Source: Alistipes onderdonkii
GTDB lineage: Bacteria > Bacteroidota > Bacteroidia > Bacteroidales > Rikenellaceae
Reading direction: 5' to 3'
Assembly: GCF_025145285.1 (NCBI RefSeq)
Contig: NZ_CP102251.1
Location: 3,596,001-3,660,000 of the forward strand
Length of the DNA: 64,000 nt
Part shown: positions 32,540 to 40,919 of the stretch, piece by piece
Position numbering within the stretch: the stretch's first letter is position 1
How the letters are laid out: every line of letters starts with the position of its first letter
Translations under genes and position numbers: made by a program
Notes under the pieces: generated by a model
Databases searched by the model: none
Told to the model about the DNA's origin: nothing
What the model saw: only the letters and a program-made list of their open reading frames with translations

Positions 32540-33664
32540 ATGAAATTTTCAGTATCAAGCTCGGCCCTGCTTTCGCTTCTGGCTACCACCGGCAAGGTTA
32601 TCAGCAATAAAAACACGCTGCCCATCCTGGATTACTTCCTCATGGAGCTCAATGGCAACGAACTGAAGGTCACCACTTCCGACCTCGAAACGACGCTCAT
32701 AGGCTCTATCACGGTCGACAGCGTGGAAAGCGAGGGCACCATCGCGGCTCCCGCCAAACTGATGCTCGACTCGCTGAAGGAGTTTTCCGAGCTGCCGCTG
32801 ACCATCGACGTCAACGACAAGAACTGGGAGATAACGATCAACTGGAAGAGCGGTTCGCTCTCGATCCCCGGCGCCAGCGCCGTGAGCTATCCCGCCGTGC
32901 CGCAGCTGAGCGCCGAGAAGAAGGAGCTCCGGCTGGATGTGGACATGCTCGTGAACGGCATCAACAAGACCATCTTCGCCACGGCCGACGACGAGTTGCG
33001 ACCGGTGATGAACGGCATCTACATCAACCTCGCGCCCGGGGCGCTGACGTTCGTGGGAACCGATGCGCACAAACTCGTGAAATACGAGTCCGAAGCCGAA
33101 AACGAGGTCAGCGCATCGTTCATCCTGCCCAAGAAACCGGCCAACCTGCTCAAGTCGGTGCTCCTGAAGGAGGACGATGCCATCGAGGTCAGCTTCGACT
33201 CGAAGAACGCCATGTTCAAGCTCAAGAGCCACACGCTCGTATGCCGCCTGATCGAGGGCAACTACCCGAACTACAACGCCGTGATCCCGGCCAACAACCC
33301 CAACAAGGTGCTCGTCGACCGCATCGAGCTGGTGAACGGCATCAAGCGCGTGGCCGTCTGCTCGAACCCGACCACCAACCTGATCCGCATGGACATCGGC
33401 GACAACCGGATCAACCTCACGGCGCAGGACATCGACTTCTCGGTTTCGGCCAACGAGACCATCACGTGCAGCTACGACGGCGAGCCGATCTCGATCGGTT
33501 TCAAATCGACGTTCCTGGTCGAGATACTCTCGAACATGGACACCCCGACCGTGGTGGTCGAACTGGCCGACTCGACCCGCGCGGGCGTATTCAAACCCGT
33601 CTACGACGACAAGCAGACCAGCGCGACGCTCATGCTGCTCATGCCGATGATGATCAACGCATAA
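32540..33664 (+). CDS. dnaN: DNA polymerase III subunit beta (sliding clamp)
   Basis: This 374-residue protein is the usual length for the beta clamp. It shows the three-domain fold: KFSVSSSALLSLLATTGKVI at the start, SYPAVPQLSAEKKELRL at the domain 1/2 junction, RPVMNGIYINL in domain 2, and the end VKPVYDDKQ-like segment followed by TLMLLMPMM. It encircles DNA and tethers the replicative polymerase. The gene is not next to dnaA here. It is followed after 10 bases by a DEDDh exonuclease gene, an arrangement that suggests joint expression of clamp and proofreading nuclease. Confidence 0.96.
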   Translation: MKFSVSSSALLSLLATTGKVISNKNTLPILDYFLMELNGNELKVTTSDLETTLIGSITVDSVESEGTIAAPAKLMLDSLKEFSELPLTIDVNDKNWEITINWKSGSLSIPGASAVSYPAVPQLSAEKKELRLDVDMLVNGINKTIFATADDELRPVMNGIYINLAPGALTFVGTDAHKLVKYESEAENEVSASFILPKKPANLLKSVLLKEDDAIEVSFDSKNAMFKLKSHTLVCRLIEGNYPNYNAVIPANNPNKVLVDRIELVNGIKRVAVCSNPTTNLIRMDIGDNRINLTAQDIDFSVSANETITCSYDGEPISIGFKSTFLVEILSNMDTPTVVVELADSTRAGVFKPVYDDKQTSATLMLLMPMMINA

Positions 33665-33674
33665 CGCCCGACAG

Positions 33675-34442
33675 ATGAAGTTAAACCTCAAGCGCCCGAT
33701 CGTCTTCTTCGACCTCGAAACCACCGGCGTGGACACGGCCAAAGACCGCATCGTCGAGATCTCGATGGTCAAAGTGATGCCCGACGGCGAGCAGATCGTC
33801 AAGACCCGCAAGCTCAACCCCGGGATGCATATCCCGGCGGAAGCCACGGCCATCCACGGCATCACGGACGAAGACGTCAGGGATTGCCCGACCTTCGCGC
33901 AGGTCGCCAAATCGCTCGAACAGTTCATCCGCGGCTGCGACTTCGGCGGCTTCAACTCCAACCGCTTCGACCTGCCGGTGTTGGTCGAGGAGTTCCTGCG
34001 GGCGGGCGTCGACGTGGATTTCAAACGCCGCCGTTTCGTCGACGTGCAGAACATCTTCCACAAGAAGGAACAGCGCACGCTGGTGGCGGCCTATAAATTT
34101 TATTGCGACAAGGATCTGGAGGACGCCCATTCGGCAGAGGCCGATACGCTGGCGACCTACGAAGTGCTCATGGCGCAGCTGGAACGCTACCCCGACCTGG
34201 AGAACGACATCGACAAACTGGCCGAGTTCTCGACCCGCGGCGAGGCGGCTGACTACGCCGGGCGCATCCTTTTCAACGAAAAGGGCGAGGAGATCTTCGG
34301 GTTCGGCAAGTACAAGGGGCGCCCCGTCGCCGAGGTCTTCCGCGCGGAGCCGAGCTACTACGCATGGATGATGAACGGGGACTTCCCGCTCTACACCAAG
34401 AAGGTCATTACGGAGATCCGTATGCGTGAAAAAACGAAATGA
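33675..34442 (+). CDS. DEDDh-type 3'-5' exonuclease (DNA polymerase III epsilon-like)
   Basis: This 255-residue protein has the exonuclease motifs FFDLETTGVD (Asp and Glu of motif I, about residues 11-20), FNSNRFDLPVL (motif II) and HSAEADTLATYEVL (motif III, His and Asp). The C-terminal 60 residues (FGFGKYKGRPVAEVFR and YYAWMMNGDFP) match the extra domain of Bacteroidota epsilon-like exonucleases. It is the likely external proofreader for DnaE. The stop codon overlaps the next start (ATGA), so the LysM protein is translationally coupled. Confidence 0.92.
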   Translation: MKLNLKRPIVFFDLETTGVDTAKDRIVEISMVKVMPDGEQIVKTRKLNPGMHIPAEATAIHGITDEDVRDCPTFAQVAKSLEQFIRGCDFGGFNSNRFDLPVLVEEFLRAGVDVDFKRRRFVDVQNIFHKKEQRTLVAAYKFYCDKDLEDAHSAEADTLATYEVLMAQLERYPDLENDIDKLAEFSTRGEAADYAGRILFNEKGEEIFGFGKYKGRPVAEVFRAEPSYYAWMMNGDFPLYTKKVITEIRMREKTK

Positions 34443-36283
34443 CGATGAAGCGATTCTGTGCGACAGCCCTGCTGCTCCTGTGGAGCCTGTGCGCCCTTGC
34501 GGTGCAGAAATCCGGGACGATCGTATACATAAACGGCTCGAAATTCTACGTTCACACGGTGCAGCCCGGCGAAACGCTCTACGGGCTTTCGAAGGCCTAC
34601 GAGGTGGGGGAGAAGGTCATCCTGCAACATAACCCCGCGGCAGCGCAGGGGTTGCGCGCAGGGGAGAGCATCAAGATACCCTTCGTATCGGACGTCCCCC
34701 AGCCCAAGTCGGATCGCAAGCTGCGCAAGACTTTCGACATCCATACCGTGACGCAGGGCGAGACGCTCTACGGCATCTCGCGCAAATACGAGATCCCGAT
34801 CCAGACCGTCATCGAGGACAATCCGAACCTCGACCCGGCGCACCTGCGCCTCGGGGAGCGCATCCTGATCCGCAAGAAGGAGATCGGCTCCGAAGACGAG
34901 GCCGGCACGAGGGAGCAGTGGGAGGCTTACCGCAATTCGCTCAACAGCGTGGCCGAGGAGGGCTTCGCCTACCACATCGTGAAGCCGGGCGAAACCTTCT
35001 ATTCGCTTTCGCGCCGCTTCGGCATCACCGAGGATCGGCTCGGGACGCTCAATGGGGGGCTGAAACCCGCCGACCTGAAAGCCGGGGCGATCATCAAGGT
35101 GCCGGGCTCTGCGGAACAGCTCGCAGCAGCCGAAAACGGCCCGCAGGCCGACAGCCTGCAAGAGCGGGACTCGCTCCCGGGAATCTTTGCCGGCAGCAGG
35201 CCGAAGCAGGTCGAATTCCGCGCCCTGCGCCGCAGCGCACCGCTCAAGGTGGCACTGATGCTGCCGATGGCCGTCGGCAACGAGCCCAACGGCAACTACC
35301 TCGAATTCTACCAGGGCTTCCTGCTGGGGCTGGACAGCGTGCGGACGAAATACGGCAACTCGATAGACCTCACGCTTTACAACACGGCCCGCAATGTGGA
35401 TGCGATCCGCGAAATCGTCAAAAGCGACGCCTTCGCCGGCACCGGGCTGATCGTCGGCCCCGTATACGAGGAGGGGCTCCATCCCGTCATCCTCTATGCC
35501 GAGGAGCACGACGTCCCCGTCGTCTCGCCGCTGGCCAGCATCACGGGGATGAACAGCGACGCCCTGTTCCAGATGGCACCCGACCCGTCGCACAAATGGG
35601 ACAAGGTCGCCGACCTGGTGAACGGCGACAAACAGGTGACGCTGATTTACAGCGACAGCACGGACAAGGACTTCGAATCCGAGATCCTCGCCCTGCTGGG
35701 CGACTCCGACTACCGGAAGTACACCTATACTTATGTGCACCCGTCGAACCGCCCCGCCAACAACCCGGGCGACCTGACGCCGCTGCTGGATAACGGCGAG
35801 GACAATGTTTTCGTCGTCATGACCGACGACGAAGTCGAGGTCGAGCGCATCCTCGCGGCCATCGCCTCAGCCGATACGAGCATCACGGGCCGCGGGCGCA
35901 CGGCTCCGCGCTTCGTCGTGCTGGGCAACACCCGCTGGAACCGCTACGGCAACCTCGACCGCACGGTGTTCTTCAAAGACCGTGTCGTATTCATCTCCAC
36001 CTACCACGCCAAGCGCGACTCGCAGGCGATCCTCGATTTCGACCGTGCCTATATCCGCGCCTTCGGCGCATTGCCTTCGCTCTACTCCTACCGCGGTTAC
36101 GACGCCGCCCTGATCTTCTGCCCCGCGATGTACAACGACATCGAATACGACATGGAAGGACGCAGCTATACGCCGCTGCAAACCACCTATGTCTTCGGCC
36201 AGGGCGAGCAGCGCGACAACCACGTCAACCGCAACTGGACGCGGGTGAACTACAACAGCGACTTTACGATCACCATCGAATAA
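34439..36283 (+). CDS. LysM-repeat protein with C-terminal periplasmic-binding-protein-like domain
   Basis: This 614-residue protein has a signal peptide (residues about 1-23, LLLLWSLCALA). Three LysM peptidoglycan-binding modules follow: HTVQPGETLYGLSKAYEV, HTVTQGETLYGISRKYEI and HIVKPGETFYSLSRRFGI (about residues 40-220). From about residue 268 the protein is a type 1 periplasmic-binding fold (VALMLPMAVGNE, then GLIVGPVYEEG and DVPVVSPLASITG). It is probably periplasmic and cell-wall bound. The same C-terminal fold is found in LpoA, which activates a peptidoglycan synthase, so a wall-synthesis role is possible but unproven. It overlaps the exonuclease gene by four bases. A start two codons later (34445) is equally good. 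Confidence 0.85.
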   Translation: MTMKRFCATALLLLWSLCALAVQKSGTIVYINGSKFYVHTVQPGETLYGLSKAYEVGEKVILQHNPAAAQGLRAGESIKIPFVSDVPQPKSDRKLRKTFDIHTVTQGETLYGISRKYEIPIQTVIEDNPNLDPAHLRLGERILIRKKEIGSEDEAGTREQWEAYRNSLNSVAEEGFAYHIVKPGETFYSLSRRFGITEDRLGTLNGGLKPADLKAGAIIKVPGSAEQLAAAENGPQADSLQERDSLPGIFAGSRPKQVEFRALRRSAPLKVALMLPMAVGNEPNGNYLEFYQGFLLGLDSVRTKYGNSIDLTLYNTARNVDAIREIVKSDAFAGTGLIVGPVYEEGLHPVILYAEEHDVPVVSPLASITGMNSDALFQMAPDPSHKWDKVADLVNGDKQVTLIYSDSTDKDFESEILALLGDSDYRKYTYTYVHPSNRPANNPGDLTPLLDNGEDNVFVVMTDDEVEVERILAAIASADTSITGRGRTAPRFVVLGNTRWNRYGNLDRTVFFKDRVVFISTYHAKRDSQAILDFDRAYIRAFGALPSLYSYRGYDAALIFCPAMYNDIEYDMEGRSYTPLQTTYVFGQGEQRDNHVNRNWTRVNYNSDFTITIE

Positions 36284-36293
36284 AGCGACCCCT

Positions 36294-36950
36294 ATGGCAG
36301 CATTGACCAATACGATCCCCGAAAAAACCATCGAGCGGCTGAGCGAATACCGCCGTACGCTCCTGGCCAGCCACAAGCAGGGCATTACGCATATTTTCTC
36401 GCACGTATTGGCGGGCATCCACGGCATCACGGCCGTGCAGGTGCGCCGCGACCTGATGCTCATCGGCTTTTCGAGCGATACGAAAAAGGGATACGACGTA
36501 CAGGTGCTCATCGAGTACATCAGCAAGATACTCGACAGCCCCTCGCAGATGAACATCGCCGTGCTGGGCATGGGACACCTGGGACAGGCCATCACCAAAT
36601 ATTTCAACGGCAAGGGGCTCAAGCTGAAGATCACGGCTGCCTTCGACGTCGATCCCGAGAAGGTCGGCAAGACCATCGACGGCATCCCGTGCTACCACAT
36701 GGACACCTTCGAGAACATGGTCGTCAACCAGGACATCAGCATCGTCATCGTCTCTTCGCCGACGAAGGTCGCCCCGAGCCTCGTGGTGCCGATCATCAAC
36801 GCCGGCATCAAGGGCGTGCTCAATTTCACCTCCACGCCGCTGAATTTCCCGCAGGGCATCGTCGTCGAGAACTACGACATCACCACGCTGCTCGAAAAGG
36901 TGGCCTATTTCGTCAAGGAAAACGAAGAAAGCAACAGCAGCAACGCATGA
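36294..36950 (+). CDS. rex: Redox-sensing transcriptional repressor Rex
   Basis: This 218-residue protein matches Rex throughout. The N-terminal winged helix covers about residues 10-75, with VRRDLMLIGFSSDTKKGYDV in the recognition part. The Rossmann domain has the NAD(H) motif VLGMGHLGQAI (90-100), and an INAGIKGVLNFT segment lies towards the end. Rex senses the NADH/NAD ratio and represses fermentation and respiration genes when NADH is low. It starts 10 bases after the LysM gene, and its stop overlaps a possible start of the next gene. Confidence 0.95.
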   Translation: MAALTNTIPEKTIERLSEYRRTLLASHKQGITHIFSHVLAGIHGITAVQVRRDLMLIGFSSDTKKGYDVQVLIEYISKILDSPSQMNIAVLGMGHLGQAITKYFNGKGLKLKITAAFDVDPEKVGKTIDGIPCYHMDTFENMVVNQDISIVIVSSPTKVAPSLVVPIINAGIKGVLNFTSTPLNFPQGIVVENYDITTLLEKVAYFVKENEESNSSNA

Positions 36951-37051
36951 TGCAACGCGAAGCAAAAAACGCAGCGGAGGGCGGAAAAACAGGCAGCCAC
37001 GACATACACGGCGACCTTGCGGAACACCGTCCGGCTGCCGGGCGGCCGGAC

Positions 37052-37789
37052 ATGCGGGTTTTTTACGGGTTCGATGCACTTCCGCATTTCGTCCGTCCGA
37101 CGGTGACCGTCGGATCGTACGACGGCGTGCACAGCGGGCACCTGGCCCTGTTGCGTACCGTTGCCGGGAGGGCTCGCGCACAGGGCGGCGAGAGCGTCGT
37201 ACTCACGTTCGAACCCCATCCCCGCGTGACGCTCGGCCGGGCCGACGGCCTGCGGCTGCTGACCTCGCTCGAAGAGAAAATTTACCTGCTCGGACAGCAG
37301 GGCATCGACAACCTGATCGTCATCCCGTTCGACAAGGCATTCAGCGCCCTTGCGCCCGACACGTTCATCCGCGACTACCTCGTGGGGCGCATCGGCGCCG
37401 AAACGCTGGTCGTGGGCTTCAACCACCGCTTCGGGCGCGACAAGCAGGGCAGTTACGACTACCTGGGCAGCCACGGCTTCGGACTGGAGGTCGTGGAAGT
37501 CGGCGAATGCGACGTGGACGCCGAAAAGGTCAGCTCCACCGTCATCCGCCGCCTGGTGGCGCAGGGCGACATGGCCCGTGCAGCCCGCCTGTTGTCGCAT
37601 CCCTACCTCGTCATCGGGACGGCGGCGGCCGGCCGCATCCGCACCGACGACCCCCTCAAGCTCCTGCCGCCCACAGGGTCGTACCAAGTCCGCATCGGCG
37701 GCCGGCCTGCAAGGCTGACTGTCGACACATCACAAAATCTGATAATCCGCGACGGCTGCCCCGACGGGCGTGCCGTCCTAACCTTTTAA
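37052..37789 (+). CDS. FAD synthetase family protein with degenerate riboflavin-kinase domain
   Basis: From ATG 37052 the protein has 245 residues. Residues 1-180 match the nucleotidyltransferase domain of bifunctional RibF: PTVTVGSYDGVHSGHLALL (HxGH-like site), VLTFEPHPR, and a late KVSSTVIRRLVAQGD. The C-terminal 65 residues keep only the outline of a riboflavin kinase (LLPPTGSYQVRIG) and lack its GFPTAN motif. It may be a monofunctional FMN adenylyltransferase or may have lost activity. An upstream in-frame ATG at 36947, overlapping the rex stop, would add 35 polar residues; the later start fits the family better. The thioesterase gene follows after five bases. Confidence 0.78.
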   Translation: MRVFYGFDALPHFVRPTVTVGSYDGVHSGHLALLRTVAGRARAQGGESVVLTFEPHPRVTLGRADGLRLLTSLEEKIYLLGQQGIDNLIVIPFDKAFSALAPDTFIRDYLVGRIGAETLVVGFNHRFGRDKQGSYDYLGSHGFGLEVVEVGECDVDAEKVSSTVIRRLVAQGDMARAARLLSHPYLVIGTAAAGRIRTDDPLKLLPPTGSYQVRIGGRPARLTVDTSQNLIIRDGCPDGRAVLTF

Positions 37790-37794
37790 GCACC

Positions 37795-38208
37795 ATGCTG
37801 AGTTACGATTGCCAAATCCGCGTGTGGTACAAGCACACCGACCAGATGGGCATCTGCCACCATTCGAACTACATCTGTTACTATGAAGCCGCACGCAGCG
37901 AACTGCTCCGCTATCTGGGCATGTCCTTCGCCGAAGTCGAGAAGCGGGGCATCATGATGCCCATCCTCGAGGTGCAGTCCAAATACCACCGCCCGGCCTA
38001 CTACGACGAGCTGCTCACCGTGCGCATCATGCTCCGCGAGCTGCCCACGGCACGCATCAATTTCTTTTATGAAATCTACAACGGCAAAGGCGAGCTGCTC
38101 AATACGGGCATGACGCAACTGGGCTTCATCCACAGCGATACGCGCCGCCCGTGCCGTGTCCCCGACTGGTTCCTGAAACTGGTCGCCGACAAATGGACGG
38201 AGGAGTAG
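37795..38208 (+). CDS. Acyl-CoA thioesterase, YbgC/FadM (4HBT hot-dog) family
   Basis: This 137-residue hot-dog protein has the 4HBT active-site pattern VWYKHTDQMGICHHSNYICY with the catalytic Asp in TDQMG, then YEAARSELLRYLGMSF. Family members hydrolyse acyl-CoA or 4-hydroxybenzoyl-CoA thioesters in the cytoplasm. The substrate is not known. It is the sixth gene of the + strand run and starts five bases after the FAD-synthetase-family gene. Confidence 0.92.
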   Translation: MLSYDCQIRVWYKHTDQMGICHHSNYICYYEAARSELLRYLGMSFAEVEKRGIMMPILEVQSKYHRPAYYDELLTVRIMLRELPTARINFFYEIYNGKGELLNTGMTQLGFIHSDTRRPCRVPDWFLKLVADKWTEE

Positions 38209-38227
38209 AGGCCGCCGTGACACTTCG

Positions 38228-38722
38228 ATGCTTCTCACAACGGAAAGGCTCCGGATCGTTCCGCTGACACCCCGGCAGCTGGGGCTCTGGCTGCATGACA
38301 TTCGGGCACTGGGAAAGGAACTGGATTGCCGCTGCACAGCCGGAAGCCCGCGCGGAGACTTCCGCCGGATCGTCGAGGGGCAGTACGCACTCGCCGCCGC
38401 CGACCCCGTCAATCACCTCTTCCACACCTTCTGGTTCCTGATCTTACGGGATGGCGGTGTCGTTGCGGGATCGGCCTGCTTCAAAGGGGCGGCGGATGCC
38501 GACGGAAGGGTAGAGATCGGCTATGGGCTGGAAAAGGCCTTTGAAAAACAGGGTTACATGACGGAAGCCGTCCGGGCATTGTGCGCATGGGCGAAGCAGC
38601 AGCCCGGAGTCCGGCAGATCACCGCCGAGACCGACCCGGATAACCGCGCCTCGCAGCGCGTTCTGCAAAGGGCCGGGTTCCATCCCGCCGAAGCGGACGC
38701 AACCCGATGGTGGAGCCTGTGA
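38228..38722 (+). CDS. GNAT family N-acetyltransferase
   Basis: This 164-residue protein begins TTERLRIVPLTPRQL, the usual opening of RimJ/RimL-like acetyltransferases. It has VEIGYGLEKAFEKQGYMTEA (acetyl-CoA pyrophosphate-loop region) and AETDPDNRASQRVLQRAGF, the conserved motif before the C-terminal strand. It probably acetylates a small molecule or protein N-terminus. The target is unknown. It is the last gene before a strong terminator. Confidence 0.9.
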   Translation: MLLTTERLRIVPLTPRQLGLWLHDIRALGKELDCRCTAGSPRGDFRRIVEGQYALAAADPVNHLFHTFWFLILRDGGVVAGSACFKGAADADGRVEIGYGLEKAFEKQGYMTEAVRALCAWAKQQPGVRQITAETDPDNRASQRVLQRAGFHPAEADATRWWSL

Positions 38723-38746
38723 AACCGGGCTGTCTGCCACCCGGGA

Positions 38747-38784
38747 AATATAAAAGGCCGTTCGCAGGAACGGCCTTTTATATT
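38747..38784. terminator. Strong bidirectional terminator after the + strand run
   Basis: A perfect 17-bp stem (38747-38763 with 38768-38784) with loop GCAG has A/T-rich outer ends on both strands, so it can end both the GNAT gene (+) and the TlpA-like gene (-). Confidence 0.9.
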
Positions 38785-38888
38785 TTAGTCGATCCGGAAT
38801 CGTCAATCCGAAATTCCGGCTTTCCGGGGAGCGGGGCCGACTCGTGGCGGGAAAAACTGTTCCCGACGGCCGGCAGGCTCCCGCAAAG

Positions 38889-40778
38889 TCATTCGAGCAT
38901 CCCCTTGAGCGTCTTTTTCATCAGGTCGTGGTCGCGGAAGTCGTTACGCAGCTCATAGCTGCCGTCGCGGTCGACCAGCACATAGGACGGAATGCCGTCG
39001 ATCTGGAATTTCTCGCAAAGGTATTTCCACTGTGCGTCGTCGAGCCGGTAATGCTTGCCCGCGATTTTGGCGATGCTGGTCTTGTAGGCGACCAGCGGCG
39101 AGGTCTCGTTGGCGATGTATATCCACACCAGGTCGTCGCTCTTCAGTTCCCCGCTCTTGAGCGGCTCGTTCGCTTTGATCGAAGCCCGGCAGGGGCCGCA
39201 CCACGTGTTCCAGAAATCGACGAACACCACCTTGCCCTTGTAGGGCGCTACAATCGCATCGAACAGCTTGTCGACGGCAACCTCGGGCGTCGTTTCGATA
39301 CGGACGTCCTTCACCGACTCCAGCTCCTTGCGCACACGCGCCTGCATCGCCTCGCAGGCCTCGGCGTAGAACGGCTCCTTGAGCGAATGCAACAGGTCGA
39401 GGTCTTCCTGCGTAAGGGCGTTGTTCTCGGCCTTGGACGGCAGCCCCACGACTTTGGGCAGGTCGTAGACGATGCCGTCCGTCGCATGGACAAGGTCTGC
39501 CCACTCGACATCCGTATAGCTGCGGGATACCGCATTTACATAATCGGAGAGGTCTATTCCCATCAGCAATTTCAGGTTATTGATGTCGAAAAGCCCGGCG
39601 ACGACCGTATAGTGTTCGGGCTTCAGCGAGGCGAACTCATAATCGGGTTCGACGCGGTAGTCCCACTCATTGTTTACACTGCGGTAATTATGCGCCAAAA
39701 AGAATCCGCCCATCGAGATCGCAGTCAGCGCCTCCTGCTGCAACGTGAGCAGGGACAATTCCTTCATCATCCCGGACACCGGGCTGCGCGCGATGCTATC
39801 CGCCAGGCTTTCGTATTTCGACACGACCATCTGCGTATACTCGTCGGCACTCATGCGGTAATCCGCGAAATCGCCCGAATAGAGGTTCATGCGGATACTG
39901 CTGCCGCCGCTCGCATCCACCTGCGCATTGAGATCCGCATACGTCCCGCTCGTATAGAGCTTGCGCCCGGGCGCAGGCTCGCGCTCCTTGTCGCGGCGCT
40001 GCACGACGGCCCGGCCGCCTGCCCCCATATCGACATACATGTCCAGCGTTTCACCGGGGGCAATCCAGCACATCCCGAATACCGGGCCGCACGAAACATA
40101 GGCCATGGCCGTGCCGTACTGTTCGAATCGCAGGGTTGCCATGCCGCTTTCGGGGTCGATGGCCGCCGTATGCTCTTCCTGCCCGTTCAGCAGCGAATTG
40201 ACATACATGGCGACCTCCTTCGCCATTCCCCTGCGGTACCCCAGCAGGCGGACGTTCACGGTGGTTGTCCCCACCGCGAGTATCGGTTCGGGAACGGGAC
40301 CGTCTTCGGGGGCCTTCCGCAGTTCGCGGGGTAACCCCTCGGGATAACGCGGATACTCCTTCTTACCCGTCAGGTCGACCCCGTAGAGTTTGAAGCAGTC
40401 GTCGCAGTCCGATTCGATGAAATCGAACGACTTCGTTCCCCGCGGCAGCGGCCCGAATTTCAGCACGAACGACGCTTCGCCCGAGTCGGGCATCCAGAAG
40501 AGCGAATCGGGGAGGATACCCTCGCTGCCCTGCAACATATATTTCTGCCCGTCGGCCAGCAGGTAGCTACCCGCGTCGATGCGGATCCAGTTGTGCGGCC
40601 GGAAATAGGCATCGACATGCAACACGGTCGCCGTGTCGCTCAGTTCTATTTTCGGAAAGTCGAGCGTCATGGTGTTGGCAGCCCCGATCAGGGGGTTCTC
40701 GACGACACGGTTCGCCGGGGTGCATGACGCAAGGAGCATCCCGACCGCCATCGCACCGGAGGTTAGCAGTTTTCTCAT
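38889..40778 (-). CDS. TlpA-like thioredoxin-fold lipoprotein
   Basis: From ATG 40778 the protein has 629 residues with lipobox LLASC (Cys19). The first 400 or so residues are not recognised apart from beta-rich segments. The C-terminal 140 residues are a TlpA/ResA-type thioredoxin domain with VDFWNTWCGPCRAS (CxxC near residue 525) and the cis-Pro region DGIPSYVLVDRDG. It probably acts in the periplasm as a disulfide reductase anchored to a membrane. Large lipoproteins of this shape are common in Bacteroidota and are often tied to nutrient or stress responses. The earlier in-frame start at 40829 is rejected because it precedes the signal peptide. Confidence 0.88.
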   Translation of the reverse strand: MRKLLTSGAMAVGMLLASCTPANRVVENPLIGAANTMTLDFPKIELSDTATVLHVDAYFRPHNWIRIDAGSYLLADGQKYMLQGSEGILPDSLFWMPDSGEASFVLKFGPLPRGTKSFDFIESDCDDCFKLYGVDLTGKKEYPRYPEGLPRELRKAPEDGPVPEPILAVGTTTVNVRLLGYRRGMAKEVAMYVNSLLNGQEEHTAAIDPESGMATLRFEQYGTAMAYVSCGPVFGMCWIAPGETLDMYVDMGAGGRAVVQRRDKEREPAPGRKLYTSGTYADLNAQVDASGGSSIRMNLYSGDFADYRMSADEYTQMVVSKYESLADSIARSPVSGMMKELSLLTLQQEALTAISMGGFFLAHNYRSVNNEWDYRVEPDYEFASLKPEHYTVVAGLFDINNLKLLMGIDLSDYVNAVSRSYTDVEWADLVHATDGIVYDLPKVVGLPSKAENNALTQEDLDLLHSLKEPFYAEACEAMQARVRKELESVKDVRIETTPEVAVDKLFDAIVAPYKGKVVFVDFWNTWCGPCRASIKANEPLKSGELKSDDLVWIYIANETSPLVAYKTSIAKIAGKHYRLDDAQWKYLCEKFQIDGIPSYVLVDRDGSYELRNDFRDHDLMKKTLKGMLE

Positions 40779-40800
40779 AACTCGGGGTTTTAGGTTATGA

Positions 40801-40830
40801 CAAATATAACCTTTTATTCCTTTGCGCAAC
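40801..40830 (-). promoter_or_regulatory. Bacteroidota-type promoter of the TlpA-like gene
   Basis: The minus strand reads GTTG (40827-40830), 18 bases, then TATATTTG (40801-40808), a full match to TAnnTTTG, 23 bases before the start codon. Confidence 0.45.
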
Positions 40831-40863
40831 TATTTCCGCACAAGTATTTTACGGCCCGCCGGC

Positions 40864-40899
40864 AAATAAAAGGGGGCTGCACCCTGCGGCGCAGCCCCC
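40864..40899 (-). terminator. Intrinsic terminator after htpG
   Basis: A 9-bp perfect stem (40891-40899 with 40872-40880) is followed on the minus strand by TTTTATTT. It lies 21 bases after the htpG stop codon. Confidence 0.8.
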
Positions 40900-40919
40900 T
40901 CCTCATTAACCCCTGCCCG

